Counted from the first letter of the stretch, positions 1 through 7,931 are shown. The stretch is 64,000 nucleotides of DNA from Streptomyces sporangiiformans (GCF_005768555.2 NZ_VCHX02000352.1:1-64000); one strand, 5' to 3'. Made by a program: numbers and translations. Notes: a model not told the origin generated them from the letters alone.

Positions 1-13
1 GAGGGGCTGACAT

Positions 14-119
14 ACCCAGCCCGTCCGGCGTTTGAGGACGAGGCCGTTCAGGCCGATTCGGGGGTCTGGGGGCGCAGCCCCCAGGAACGGGATGGGACGG
101 GTAGGGGCGGCGGGGGCGA
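14..119. repeat. dispersed intergenic repeat, copy 1
   Basis: This stretch downstream of the pirin gene carries a module seen again at 7781-7878. Positions 14-57 are identical, base for base, to 7781-7824. Both copies continue into a GGGGGTCTGGGG...AGCCCC hairpin and then GATGGGACGGGTAGGGGCGG. It has no open reading frame that looks like a gene. It probably acts as a terminator-like or mobile palindromic repeat; the function is inferred only from its position. Confidence 0.7.
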
Positions 120-135
120 GAAAACCTGCCCAGCG

Positions 136-789
136 CTACCCGGACATCTCCCACAGCAGCAGCTCCGCCGGAGAGTGAGCCACCGCCTCCAAATCCTTCG
201 CGTCCGTGATCCGTGCGGCATCCCCGGGGCCCAGCCCCACACCGTCCAACCACACTTCTCCGCGCACGACATGGACGTACACGAACGAACCGTCCGGCAC
301 AGCCGTCCGCTCCCCCGCTCCCAACCGCCGCACATGCAGCATCGCCCCCGCCTCCGGCACCGCGTACGGCGTGGAGTCGGCGATGCCGTGGACGATCTCG
401 TACGCGGGGTCGCCCCCCGGCTCCAGCGGCGCCAGCCACATCTGGACGAAGACCAGCGGCTCGGCGGCGTCGTTGCGTTCGACGTGGCGGACGCCGCCCG
501 CCGAGCTGAGGCGCTGCACGTCCCCGGGCCGCACCACCGACTCGTGGCCCGCCGAGTCGCGATGCGTCAGCTCGCCCGAGACGACCCAGGTCACGATCTC
601 GGTGTGGCTGTGCGGATGCTCGTCGAAGCCGGCGCCGGGCGCGAGCCGCTCCTCGTTGCAGGCTATGACCGCGCCGAAACGGAGGTTGTCCGGGTCGTAG
701 TGGGGCCCGAAGGAGAAGGCGTGCAGGGACTCGATCCCGGCCGCCCGGTCGCCTCCGCGGTAGCGCGCGTCGGCGCGCCGTACGTCCAT
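136..789 (-). CDS. pirin family bicupin protein
   Basis: A 217-residue protein with two cupin barrels, typical of the pirin family. The N-terminal barrel keeps the family metal pattern HPHSHTEI (H58, H60, E64) followed by GELTHRD with H76. Pirins bind iron or other metals; some have quercetin 2,3-dioxygenase activity and others act as redox-sensing co-regulators, and the sequence does not tell which applies. The ATG at 789 was chosen because the protein then starts with the usual short pirin N-terminus, although the frame stays open far upstream. It is divergent from fasR with about 60 bp between the starts. The C-terminal barrel lacks an obvious histidine cluster, as is common in the family. 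Confidence 0.85.
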   Translation of the reverse strand: MDVRRADARYRGGDRAAGIESLHAFSFGPHYDPDNLRFGAVIACNEERLAPGAGFDEHPHSHTEIVTWVVSGELTHRDSAGHESVVRPGDVQRLSSAGGVRHVERNDAAEPLVFVQMWLAPLEPGGDPAYEIVHGIADSTPYAVPEAGAMLHVRRLGAGERTAVPDGSFVYVHVVRGEVWLDGVGLGPGDAARITDAKDLEAVAHSPAELLLWEMSG

Positions 790-850
790 CACAGAGCCCA
801 CGGTAGACCCGCCGCCGCACCCGCCCGTCCGGATAAGGCAGTCTTGTCCC

Positions 851-2056
851 GTGCCCGAACCCGAAGCCAGCAATACCGAACGCCCAGCGCACAGCGTCCA
901 CGCGCACTCCGCGACCCTGAAACGGCTGGAGAAGTCCTCCGGAAGTCTCGCCGCGCAGGCCATCGCGCGCATGGACGAGACGCTGCCGTGGTACCGGGCC
1001 ATGCCCCCGGAGAACCGGTCCTGGATCGGTCTGGTCGCCCAGGCCGGTATCGCCGCTTTCACCGAGTGGTTCCGGCATCCCGACGCGCCGCAGGCCATCT
1101 CCACCGATGTCTTCGGCACCGCTCCACGCGAGCTGACCAGGGCGATCACCCTGCGCCAGACCGTGGAGATGGTACGGACGACCATCGAGGTGATGGAGAG
1201 CGCGATCGACGAGGTCGCGGCTCCCGGTGACGAATCGGTGCTCCGCGAGGCACTGCTCGTCTACGCCCGCGAGATCGCCTTCGCCACCGCCCAGGTGTAC
1301 GCGCAGGCCGCCGAGGCGCGCGGCGCCTGGGACGCCCGGCTGGAGTCCCTGGTCGTCAATGCCGTTCTGTCCGGTGAGGCCGACGAGGGGGCCGTGTCGC
1401 GTGCCGCAGCCCTTGGCTGGAATTCGCCGGAACATGTGTGCGTGGTGCTGGGCACGGCTCCCGACGGTGACAGTGAGCTGACGGTCGAGGCCATCAGGCG
1501 GGCCGCCCGGCACGCCAAGCTCCAGGTGCTGACCGGTGTGCTCGGTGACCGGCTCGTCGTCATCGCGGGTGGCAGTGACAATCCGCTGGCGGTCGCCAAG
1601 TCGCTGATCGGGCCGTATGCCGCGGGGCCCGTCGTGGCCGGGCCGGTCGTGCCCGACCTGCTGGCGGCGACCCGGTCCGCGCAGGCCGCGGCCGCCGGGC
1701 TGAAGGCGTGTTTCGCCTGGCAGGACGCCCCGCGGCCGGTACTGGCGGACGATCTGCTGCCGGAGCGCGCGATCGCCGGCGACCCCTCGGCGCGCGAGCA
1801 GTTGGTGGAGGAGATCTACAGACCGCTGGAGGAAGCCGGGTCCGCGCTCCTGGAGACCTTGAGTGTCTATCTGGAACAGGCGAGCAGTCTCGAAGGCGCC
1901 GCCAGGATGCTCTTCGTTCACCCCAACACCGTGCGCTACCGGCTTCGACGTGTGACTGACGTCACCGGCTGGTCGCCATCCGATGTACGCTCCGCCTTCA
2001 CGCTGCGAATCGCGCTGATCCTGGGGCGTCTGGCCGATGGAGATCCTCAACTCTAG
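851..2056 (+). CDS. fasR: PucR-type transcriptional activator FasR, fatty acid synthesis
   Basis: A 401-residue regulator read from GTG. The N-terminal two thirds form a sensory region without an obvious enzyme motif. The C-terminus (about residues 346-375, with VHPNTVRYRLRRV) is the PucR-type helix-turn-helix. It lies directly upstream of fabD-fabH-acpP-fabF in the same direction, the arrangement described for FasR of Streptomyces coelicolor, an activator of the fabDHPF operon. The identification rests on domain type plus this synteny. The gap to fabD is 83 bp and contains no strong terminator, so some readthrough into fabD is possible. It is divergent from the pirin gene. Confidence 0.88.
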   Translation: MPEPEASNTERPAHSVHAHSATLKRLEKSSGSLAAQAIARMDETLPWYRAMPPENRSWIGLVAQAGIAAFTEWFRHPDAPQAISTDVFGTAPRELTRAITLRQTVEMVRTTIEVMESAIDEVAAPGDESVLREALLVYAREIAFATAQVYAQAAEARGAWDARLESLVVNAVLSGEADEGAVSRAAALGWNSPEHVCVVLGTAPDGDSELTVEAIRRAARHAKLQVLTGVLGDRLVVIAGGSDNPLAVAKSLIGPYAAGPVVAGPVVPDLLAATRSAQAAAAGLKACFAWQDAPRPVLADDLLPERAIAGDPSAREQLVEEIYRPLEEAGSALLETLSVYLEQASSLEGAARMLFVHPNTVRYRLRRVTDVTGWSPSDVRSAFTLRIALILGRLADGDPQL

Positions 2057-2139
2057 GTTTTTGTCGGGGCCCTACAATTCCCCTTCCTGTTCTTCGTCCT
2101 TGTCCCCACGGGCGGCCGAAGCCGTCCACAAGAGAGAGT
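2057..2139 (+). promoter_or_regulatory. fabD upstream region, probable FasR target
   Basis: This 83-bp gap between fasR and fabD should hold the fab promoter and FasR site. TACAAT at 2073-2078 fits a -10 box, but I see no convincing -35 box at the right distance. GGGG at 2066-2069 and CCCC at 2080-2083 form an imperfect inverted repeat around the -10 box. AGAGAGAG just before the start serves as a weak ribosome site. Confidence 0.35.
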
Positions 2140-3084
2140 GTGAGAGTGCTCGTACTCGTCGCTCCCGGCCAGGGCGCCCAGACGCCCGGCTTCCTGACCC
2201 CTTGGCTTGAACTCCCCGGTGCCACCGACCGCCTCGCCGCGTGGTCGGACGCCATCGGGCTCGACCTGGCCCACTACGGCACGCAGGCCGACGCGGACGA
2301 GATCCGTGACACGGCGGTGGCCCAGCCGCTCCTCGTCGCGGCCGGAATCCTGTCCGCGTCCGCGCTGGGCGAGGTGGCACCGGGTGCCGTCGCGGGCCAC
2401 AGCGTCGGCGAGATCACCGCCGCCGCCTTCGCGGGCGTCCTCGACGACACGGCCGCCCTGACACTGGTCCGCAAGCGGGGCCTGGCCATGGCCGACGCCG
2501 CCGCGATCACGCAGACCGGCATGTCGGCGCTGCTCGGCGGCGAGCCGGAGACGGTCGTGCCGCACCTGGAGAAGCTGGAGCTGACTCCGGCGAACGTGAA
2601 CGGGGCGGGCCAGATCGTGGCCGCCGGCACCATGGAGCAACTGGCCGCGCTGGAGGCGGAGAAGCCCGAGGGCGTACGACGTGTCGTGGCTCTCAAGGTC
2701 GCCGGCGCTTTCCACACGCACCACATGGCCCCCGCGGTCGACACCCTGCGGGCGGCCGCAGCCGAGCTGACGTCGGCCGACCCGCGCGTCACGTATGTCT
2801 CGAACAAGGACGGCCAGGCGGTCGCGACCGGCGCCGAGGTGCTGTCGCGGCTGGTCGGGCAGGTCGCCAACCCGGTCCGCTGGGACCTGTGCATGCAGAC
2901 CTTCAAGGAACTGGGCGTGACCGCGCTCATCGAGGTGTGCCCCGGCGGCACGCTGACCGGTCTCGCCAAGCGCGCGCTGCCCGGCGTCAAGACGCTGGCG
3001 CTCAAGACCCCTGACGATCTCGACGCTGCCCGCGAGCTCATCGCCGAGGCGTCGACACCTGCCGCTGACGCGGCGGGCGCCTGA
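2140..3084 (+). CDS. fabD: malonyl-CoA:ACP transacylase FabD
   Basis: A 314-residue malonyl-CoA:acyl carrier protein transacylase, which loads malonate onto ACP for chain extension in type II fatty acid synthesis and, in streptomycetes, also supplies polyketide synthases. The nucleophile elbow GHSVG is at residues 86-90 (Ser88), and AFHTHHM supplies the catalytic histidine region. The frame can start at GTG 2140 or at GTG 2146, which would give MLVLVAPGQG; the latter resembles other streptomycete FabD N-termini. It is the first gene of the fab operon, 16 bp before fabH. Its last codons (TPAADAAGA) lie in a 27-bp sequence repeated exactly before acpP. Confidence 0.95.
   Translation: MRVLVLVAPGQGAQTPGFLTPWLELPGATDRLAAWSDAIGLDLAHYGTQADADEIRDTAVAQPLLVAAGILSASALGEVAPGAVAGHSVGEITAAAFAGVLDDTAALTLVRKRGLAMADAAAITQTGMSALLGGEPETVVPHLEKLELTPANVNGAGQIVAAGTMEQLAALEAEKPEGVRRVVALKVAGAFHTHHMAPAVDTLRAAAAELTSADPRVTYVSNKDGQAVATGAEVLSRLVGQVANPVRWDLCMQTFKELGVTALIEVCPGGTLTGLAKRALPGVKTLALKTPDDLDAARELIAEASTPAADAAGA
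3055..3081 (+). repeat. 27-bp direct repeat, copy in fabD 3' end
   Basis: A 27-bp sequence starting ACACCTGCCGCTGACG is present here as the last sense codons of fabD and again, without a mismatch, at 4174-4200 in the fabH-acpP spacer. It contains GCCGC-TGAC-GCGGC, a small hairpin. Both copies are followed by the same ribosome site AAGGAGCGC, at slightly different distances. Confidence 0.9.
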
Positions 3085-3100
3085 CAAGGAGCGCGAGAGC

Positions 3101-4132
3101 ATGTCGAAGATCAGGCCCAGCAAGGGCGCCCCGTACGCACGGATCCTGGGCGTGGGCGGCTACCGCCCGACCCGGGTCGTGCCTAACGAGGTGATCCTCG
3201 AGACGATCGACTCGTCCGACGAGTGGATCCGCTCGCGCTCCGGCATCGAGACCCGGCACTGGGCCTCCGACGAGGAGACGGTCGCCGCGATGTCGATCGA
3301 GGCTTCCGGCAAGGCGATCGCCGACGCCGGGATCACGGCCGAGCAGATCGGTGCCGTGGTCGTCTCCACCGTCTCGCACTTCAGCCAGACCCCGGCCGTG
3401 GCCACCGAGATCGCCGACAAGCTCGGCACCGACAAGGCCGCCGCGTTCGACATCTCGGCGGGCTGCGCGGGCTTCGGCTACGGCCTCACGCTCGCCAAGG
3501 GCATGGTCGTCGAGGGCTCGGCGGAGTACGTACTCGTCATCGGCGTCGAGCGCCTGTCCGACCTGACCGACCTGGAGGACCGCGCGACGGCCTTCCTGTT
3601 CGGCGACGGCGCGGGCGCGGTCGTCGTGGGCCCCTCCCCGGAGCCGCACATCGGCCCGACCGTCTGGGGTTCCGAGGGCGACAAGGCAGGCACGATCAAG
3701 CAGACTGTGCCGTGGGACCGCTTCCGGATCGGCGACGTGTCCCAACTGCCCCTCGACTCCAAGGGCGAGATCAAGTTCCCTGCGATCACGCAGGAGGGCC
3801 AGGCGGTGTTCCGCTGGGCCGTGTTCGAGATGGCGAAGGTCGCCCAGCAGGCGCTGGACGCGGCCGGAATCACCGCGAACGACCTGGACGTCTTCATTCC
3901 CCACCAGGCCAACGAGCGGATCATCGACTCGATGGTGAAGACGCTGAAACTGCCGGAGCACGTCACGGTCGCCCGCGATGTGCGCACCACCGGCAACACC
4001 TCGGCCGCCTCGATCCCGCTCGCGATGGAGCGGCTCCTGGCGACCGGCGAGGCGAAGAGCGGCGACACCGCGCTCGTCATCGGCTTCGGGGCGGGTCTCG
4101 TGTACGCCGCGACGGTCGTTACCCTCCCCTAG
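3101..4132 (+). CDS. fabH: 3-oxoacyl-ACP synthase III FabH
   Basis: A 343-residue beta-ketoacyl-ACP synthase III that condenses a short acyl-CoA primer with malonyl-ACP to start fatty acid synthesis. In streptomycetes it prefers branched primers such as isobutyryl-CoA. The catalytic Cys122 sits in SAGCAGF, the histidine in FIPHQANERI and the asparagine in TTGNTSAAS, so the Cys-His-Asn triad is complete. The length is normal for the family. The start has a clear ribosome site (AAGGAGCGC). It is followed by a 102-bp spacer with a UUCG hairpin and the second copy of the 27-bp repeat before acpP. Confidence 0.95.
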   Translation: MSKIRPSKGAPYARILGVGGYRPTRVVPNEVILETIDSSDEWIRSRSGIETRHWASDEETVAAMSIEASGKAIADAGITAEQIGAVVVSTVSHFSQTPAVATEIADKLGTDKAAAFDISAGCAGFGYGLTLAKGMVVEGSAEYVLVIGVERLSDLTDLEDRATAFLFGDGAGAVVVGPSPEPHIGPTVWGSEGDKAGTIKQTVPWDRFRIGDVSQLPLDSKGEIKFPAITQEGQAVFRWAVFEMAKVAQQALDAAGITANDLDVFIPHQANERIIDSMVKTLKLPEHVTVARDVRTTGNTSAASIPLAMERLLATGEAKSGDTALVIGFGAGLVYAATVVTLP

Positions 4133-4139
4133 GCACTCC

Positions 4140-4163
4140 GTGCCGGATCTTCGGATCCGGTGC
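4140..4163 (+). other. UUCG-loop hairpin between fabH and acpP
   Basis: CCGGATC (4143-4149), loop TTCG, then GATCCGG (4154-4160) form a perfect stem closed by C-G around a UUCG tetraloop, extended by two G-U pairs and one G-C pair. No U run follows. It may be an RNA processing or stability element that sets acpP mRNA apart from fabDH, or a weak terminator. Confidence 0.6.
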
Positions 4164-4173
4164 GGGCCCTGCA

Positions 4174-4200
4174 ACACCTGCCGCTGACGCGGCGGGCGCC
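4174..4200 (+). repeat. 27-bp direct repeat, copy in acpP leader
   Basis: An exact second copy of the 27 bp at 3055-3081. Here it is untranslated and lies 34 bp before the acpP start. The sequences next to the two copies differ until the shared AAGGAGCGC ribosome site, so only this block plus the ribosome site is duplicated. Confidence 0.9.
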
Positions 4201-4234
4201 ACACCCTCTGGATATCTACAAAGGAGCGCCTCAC

Positions 4235-4483
4235 ATGGCCGCCACGCAGGAAGAGATCGTCGCCGGACTCGCCGACATCGTGAACGAGATCGCCGGGATC
4301 CCCACCGAGGACGTCCAGCTGGACAAGTCCTTCACCGACGACCTGGACGTCGACTCGCTGTCCATGGTCGAGGTCGTCGTCGCCGCGGAAGAGCGCTTCG
4401 ACGTCAAGATCCCGGACGACGACGTCAAGAACCTCAAGACCGTCGGCGACGCGACCGAATACATCCTCAAGCACCAGGGCTGA
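4235..4483 (+). CDS. acpP: acyl carrier protein AcpP
   Basis: An 82-residue acidic acyl carrier protein of fatty acid synthesis. The phosphopantetheine attachment serine is Ser41 in DVDSLSM. The length and helix II sequence are standard. The ATG at 4235 follows AAAGGAGCG; an in-frame ATG at 4160 would add 25 unrelated residues and was rejected. It lies between fabH and fabF. Spacers with hairpins on both sides suggest the acpP transcript is processed or separately controlled, in keeping with the large amount of ACP cells need. Confidence 0.96.
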   Translation: MAATQEEIVAGLADIVNEIAGIPTEDVQLDKSFTDDLDVDSLSMVEVVVAAEERFDVKIPDDDVKNLKTVGDATEYILKHQG

Positions 4484-4512
4484 GCACCCCTCCGCCCGGG
4501 CGCTGCAGTCCC

Positions 4513-4553
4513 CGCCACCCGGCGGTGGCGCCGTTGTCCCCGCCTTTGCGGGG
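4513..4553 (+). other. two hairpins in the acpP-fabF spacer
   Basis: CGCCACC-CGGC-GGTGGCG (4513-4530) and CCCCGC-CTTT-GCGGGG (4538-4553) are two adjacent perfect stems. They end 36 bp before fabF. They could attenuate readthrough into fabF or protect the acpP 3' end. Confidence 0.55.
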
Positions 4554-4589
4554 GTTGTCCTCCTCGTATCCGTTGGAGAAAGAATTCCC

Positions 4590-5861
4590 GTGAACTCGAC
4601 CAATCGCACCGTGGTCGTCACCGGTATCGGCGCAACCACACCGCTGGGTGGCGACGCGGCCTCGACCTGGGAGGGCCTGATCGCCGGACGTTCCGGTGTC
4701 CGCCCTCTGGAGCAGGATTGGGCCGCCGAGCAGGCGGTCCGTATCGCGGCGCAGATCGCCGTGGAGCCGGGTGAGGTCATCCCTCGCCCGCAGGCCCGCC
4801 GCCTGGACCGCTCGGCGCAGTTCGCGCTGATCGCGGCCAAGGAGGCCTGGGCGGACGCCGGTTACACGGACAAGGCGGGTGAGGGCGCGGACGTCGACCC
4901 CAACCGGCTGGGCGCTGTCATCGCCTCCGGTATCGGCGGCGTCACGACCCTGCTCGACCAGTACGACGTGCTCAAGGAGAAGGGCGTACGCCGGGTCTCC
5001 CCGCACACCGTGCCGATGCTGATGCCGAACGGCCCGTCAGCCAACGTGGGTCTGGCGGTGGGCGCCCGCGCGGGCGTGCACACTCCGGTCTCCGCCTGCG
5101 CGTCGGGCGCCGAGGCCATCGGCTACGCGATCGAGATGATCCGCACGGGCCGCGCCGACGTCGTCGTCGCCGGTGGCACGGAAGCGGCCATCCACCCGCT
5201 GCCGATCGCCGCGTTCGGCAACATGATGGCGATGTCCAAGAACAACGACGACCCGCAGGGTGCCTCGCGTCCCTACGACACCGGACGTGACGGCTTCGTC
5301 CTCGGCGAGGGCGCCGGCGTCATCGTCCTGGAGTCGGCCGAGCACGCCGCCCGGCGCGGTGCCCGCGTCTACGCGGAGGCGGTCGGCCAGGGCATCTCCG
5401 CCGACAGTCACGACATCGTGCAGCCGGAGCCCGAGGGACAGGGCATCTCGCACGCGCTGCAGAACCTGCTCGACAGCACGGACCTGAACCCGGCCGAGAT
5501 CGTGCACGTCAACGCGCACGCCACCTCGACCCCGGCCGGCGACATCGCCGAGCTGAAGGCGCTGCGCAAGGTCTTCGGCGACGACACCGACCACTTCGCG
5601 GTCTCCGGCACCAAGTCGATGACCGGTCACCTCCTCGGTGGCGCGGGCGGCGTGGAGTCGGTCGCGACGGTGCTCGCCCTGTACCACCGGGTGGCTCCGC
5701 CGACCATCAATGTCGAGAACCTGGACCCGGAGGCCGAGGCCAACGCCGACGTCGTCCGCGGCGAGGCGCGCAAGCTTCCCGTCGAGGGCCGTATCGCCGC
5801 GCTGAACGACTCGTTCGGCTTCGGCGGGCACAACGTGGTGCTGGCGTTCCGTACTGTCTGA
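4590..5861 (+). CDS. fabF: 3-oxoacyl-ACP synthase II FabF
   Basis: A 423-residue beta-ketoacyl-ACP synthase II that extends acyl-ACP chains. Cys170 in VSACASGAEA is the nucleophile; the first catalytic histidine is in NAHATSTPAGD and the second in GFGGHN near the C-terminus. It starts at GTG after GGAGAAAG. It is the last gene of the fab operon and is closed by the strong hairpin at 5889-5930. All family motifs are intact. Confidence 0.96.
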   Translation: MNSTNRTVVVTGIGATTPLGGDAASTWEGLIAGRSGVRPLEQDWAAEQAVRIAAQIAVEPGEVIPRPQARRLDRSAQFALIAAKEAWADAGYTDKAGEGADVDPNRLGAVIASGIGGVTTLLDQYDVLKEKGVRRVSPHTVPMLMPNGPSANVGLAVGARAGVHTPVSACASGAEAIGYAIEMIRTGRADVVVAGGTEAAIHPLPIAAFGNMMAMSKNNDDPQGASRPYDTGRDGFVLGEGAGVIVLESAEHAARRGARVYAEAVGQGISADSHDIVQPEPEGQGISHALQNLLDSTDLNPAEIVHVNAHATSTPAGDIAELKALRKVFGDDTDHFAVSGTKSMTGHLLGGAGGVESVATVLALYHRVAPPTINVENLDPEAEANADVVRGEARKLPVEGRIAALNDSFGFGGHNVVLAFRTV

Positions 5862-5888
5862 CGCGCCTGAACCGGCGCCTACGCGCCT

Positions 5889-5930
5889 ACGACGAAGGCC
5901 CACCCGATACACCGGGTGGGCCTTCGTCGT
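5889..5930. terminator. bidirectional terminator fabF / DUF3145
   Basis: A perfect 18-bp stem (ACGACGAAGGCCCACCCG at 5889-5906 with its complement at 5913-5930) and a 6-nt loop lie between the convergent fabF and DUF3145 genes. The symmetric design would stop transcription from both sides. Confidence 0.9.
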
Positions 5931-5942
5931 GCGTGGACGGCT

Positions 5943-6437
5943 TCAGACGACCTGGTGGAGCCAGCGCACCGGGGCGCCCTCGCCCGCGTACCGGAAAGGC
6001 TCCAGCTCGTCGTCCCAGGGCTTGCCCAGCAGCTTGGTGAGTTCGGACTCCAGGTCCGTCTCGCCGCTCTGGGAGCGGGCGAGGGCGGCGCGCAGCCGGT
6101 CCTCGGGGATGAGGATGTCGCCGTGGATGCCCGTCACAGCGTGGAAGATGCCCAGGTCAGGGGTGCAGCTGTAGCGCTCGCCCTCGGCCGTGGCGCACGG
6201 CTCGGCGGTGACCTCGAAGCGCAGCATCTGCCAGCCGCGCAGCGCGGAGGCGAGCTTGGAGGCGGTGCCGGCCTCGCCCTGCCAGGAGAACTCGGACCGC
6301 CATGTGCCCGGAGAGGCGGGCTGCCGGATCCAGTCGAGGTTGACGCGTGTGCCGAGCACGCCCGCGATGGCCCATTCGACGTGCGGGCACAGCGCGCGCG
6401 GCGCGGAGTGCAGGTAGAGAACTCCACGTGTCGTCAC
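5943..6437 (-). CDS. DUF3145 family conserved protein
   Basis: A 164-residue soluble protein of unknown function found across Actinobacteria (DUF3145). It starts at GTG 6437 after GGAGG. There is no signal peptide or membrane segment. It is rich in Trp and Cys-containing segments (AEPCATAEGERYSC) but shows no enzyme motif I recognise. Its constant position beside fabF in streptomycetes suggests a link to lipid metabolism, but that is only neighbourhood evidence. It is convergent with fabF and shares its terminator. Confidence 0.85.
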   Translation of the reverse strand: MTTRGVLYLHSAPRALCPHVEWAIAGVLGTRVNLDWIRQPASPGTWRSEFSWQGEAGTASKLASALRGWQMLRFEVTAEPCATAEGERYSCTPDLGIFHAVTGIHGDILIPEDRLRAALARSQSGETDLESELTKLLGKPWDDELEPFRYAGEGAPVRWLHQVV

Positions 6438-6547
6438 TGGGACCTCCGGGCAAGCGGGACATCTTGTAACTTAGCGGAACGTCTGTGGCAGGACGGCCAC
6501 GGGGCGAGGCTACCGTGCGACGGCGCAAGGAGTGTGACGTACCGTCG

Positions 6548-6617
6548 GTCCCAGCGCCGGGAAACTCGGAGGTTTCACCCGGCGGGACGCGTGCCGGGCC
6601 CCCAGCCGGGGGCCCGG
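6548..6617 (+). other. strong paired hairpins in 5' leader of SGNH gene
   Basis: Two stems follow each other. At 6548-6588, GTCCC...GCCGG-GAAAC pairs with GTTTC-A-CCGGC-GGGAC around loop TCGGAG. At 6594-6617, CCGGGCCCCC pairs with GGGGGCCCGG around a 4-nt loop. They lie about 90-155 bp upstream of the hydrolase start, in a 267-bp gap without a gene. They could be a structured leader; the second stem also resembles a terminator without a U run. No known riboswitch class was recognised. Confidence 0.5.
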
Positions 6618-6704
6618 GAGTTGTCCTGGCGGGCAAACACAGCCATCCAGGGGGACGCCACGGCGGGTGCCTGCCGTTGCCCGACGAGCGAGGGGATCTT
6701 GGGG

Positions 6705-7616
6705 ATGTGGAAGCGCGGCCACCGTTCACGCACCGTCGTCACGACCGCGGCGGCGGTGCTGCTGGGTGTCGCCGGGTGGGCCGCGTGCGACGCGAGCGGC
6801 GGCAACGCCCCAGGCCCCCAGGGCAGCTCCACACCGTCGAAGCCGTCCCCGAAGCCCACTCCCACCTGGGACCGCAGCCCCCGCTCGCTGGCGGCGGTCG
6901 GCGACTCCATCACGCGTGGCTTCGACGCGTGTTCGGTCCTGGCCGACTGCCCCGAGTCGTCCTGGGCGACCGGCAGTGACGCGCAGGTCAACAGCCTCGC
7001 GGTGCGGCTGCTCGGAAAGGCCGGGGCGGCCCGGCGCAGTTGGAACTACGCGGTGTCCGGCTCCCGGATGGCCGACCTGCCCGGCCAGATGGCACAGGCG
7101 GCGACGCGGAAGCCGGAGCTGGTCACGGTGATGGCCGGCGCCAATGACGCCTGCCGTGCGTCGGTGTCCGCGATGACATCGGTGTCGGACTTCCGCGCCC
7201 AGTTCGAGGATGCGATGACCACGCTGCGCGAGGCGCTGCCCAAGACGCAGGTGTATGTGTCGAGCGTTCCCGACCTGAAGCGGCTGTGGTCCCAGGGGCG
7301 GACCAACGAGCTCGGCAAGCAGATCTGGAAGCTGGGCATCTGTCCGTCGATGCTGGCCGACGCGGACGCCCTGGACTCGGCGGCGACGCTACGGCGCGAC
7401 ACGGTGCAGGACCGCGTGGAGGCGTACAACGAGGTCCTGGAAGAGGTGTGCAAGAAGGACCTGCGGTGCCGCTTCGACGGCGGGGCGGTCTTCGACTTCC
7501 GCTTCGGCACCGCGCAGTTGAGCCCCTGGGACTGGTTCCACCCGAGCAAGAACGGGCAGGCACGGCTCGCAGAGATGGCGTACCGCGCGGTCACGGCGAC
7601 AAAGCCGTCCGACTGA
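6705..7616 (+). CDS. secreted SGNH/GDSL hydrolase, possible lipoprotein
   Basis: A 303-residue exported hydrolase of the SGNH superfamily, expected to act on ester bonds outside the cell. An N-terminal signal segment ends in WAAC (Cys28), an imperfect lipobox, followed by a Pro/Ser-rich linker. The catalytic motifs are GDSIT with Ser68, AGANDA (block III Asn) and DWFHP with Asp276 and His279. Paired cysteines elsewhere suggest disulfides, as in Streptomyces secreted lipases. The ATG at 6705 was chosen as the only start that gives a signal peptide, although the frame is open for 260 codons upstream. The substrate is not evident. Confidence 0.85.
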   Translation: MWKRGHRSRTVVTTAAAVLLGVAGWAACDASGGNAPGPQGSSTPSKPSPKPTPTWDRSPRSLAAVGDSITRGFDACSVLADCPESSWATGSDAQVNSLAVRLLGKAGAARRSWNYAVSGSRMADLPGQMAQAATRKPELVTVMAGANDACRASVSAMTSVSDFRAQFEDAMTTLREALPKTQVYVSSVPDLKRLWSQGRTNELGKQIWKLGICPSMLADADALDSAATLRRDTVQDRVEAYNEVLEEVCKKDLRCRFDGGAVFDFRFGTAQLSPWDWFHPSKNGQARLAEMAYRAVTATKPSD

Positions 7617-7626
7617 CGAGTCGTTC

Positions 7627-7878
7627 CGCCCCCGCCGCCCCTACCCGTCCCATCCCCAGGGGCTCCGCCCCTTCGACCCCGGGTTGTGTCTCGGCTGCGG
7701 GTTGGTCGTGGCTGGTCGCGCCCACGCGGCGGAGCCACATATGTCACAGCCCCGCGCCCCTGAAGGGGCGCGGCCGAGCCACCCAGCCCGTCCGGCGTTT
7801 GAGGACGAGGCCGTTCAGGCCGATGGGGGTCTGGGGCGGAGCCCCAGAAGGATGGGACGGGTAGGGGCGGCGGGGGCG
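7627..7878. repeat. 252-bp element with 29-bp perfect terminal inverted repeats
   Basis: Positions 7627-7655 are the exact reverse complement of 7850-7878. Inside are a block GGCTGGTCGCGCCCACGCGG shared with 42.9 kb, a hairpin GCGCCCCTGAAGGGGCGC and the 44-bp block shared with position 14. The element fills the gap between the convergent hydrolase and beta-glucosidase genes and codes for nothing. It looks like a composite palindromic repeat, either a MITE-like element or a bidirectional terminator. Confidence 0.75.
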
Positions 7879-7931
7879 GAAAAGCCGCGCGTGTCCCGGT
7901 ACCCCGGAGCCCCGGTACCCCGGTACCCCGG

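Noticed and set aside
4160-4234. Extended acpP start
   Set aside because: The extra 25 residues are not part of any carrier protein and would cover the real ribosome site.
6548-6617. c-di-AMP (ydaO) or cobalamin riboswitch
   Set aside because: The conserved loop sequences of those classes are not present; only the hairpins are certain.
5916-6704. Long N-terminal extension of the SGNH hydrolase
   Set aside because: It would overlap the DUF3145 gene and put 263 unrelated residues before a clear signal peptide.
7627-7878. Insertion sequence
   Set aside because: It has terminal inverted repeats but no transposase frame and no visible target duplication.
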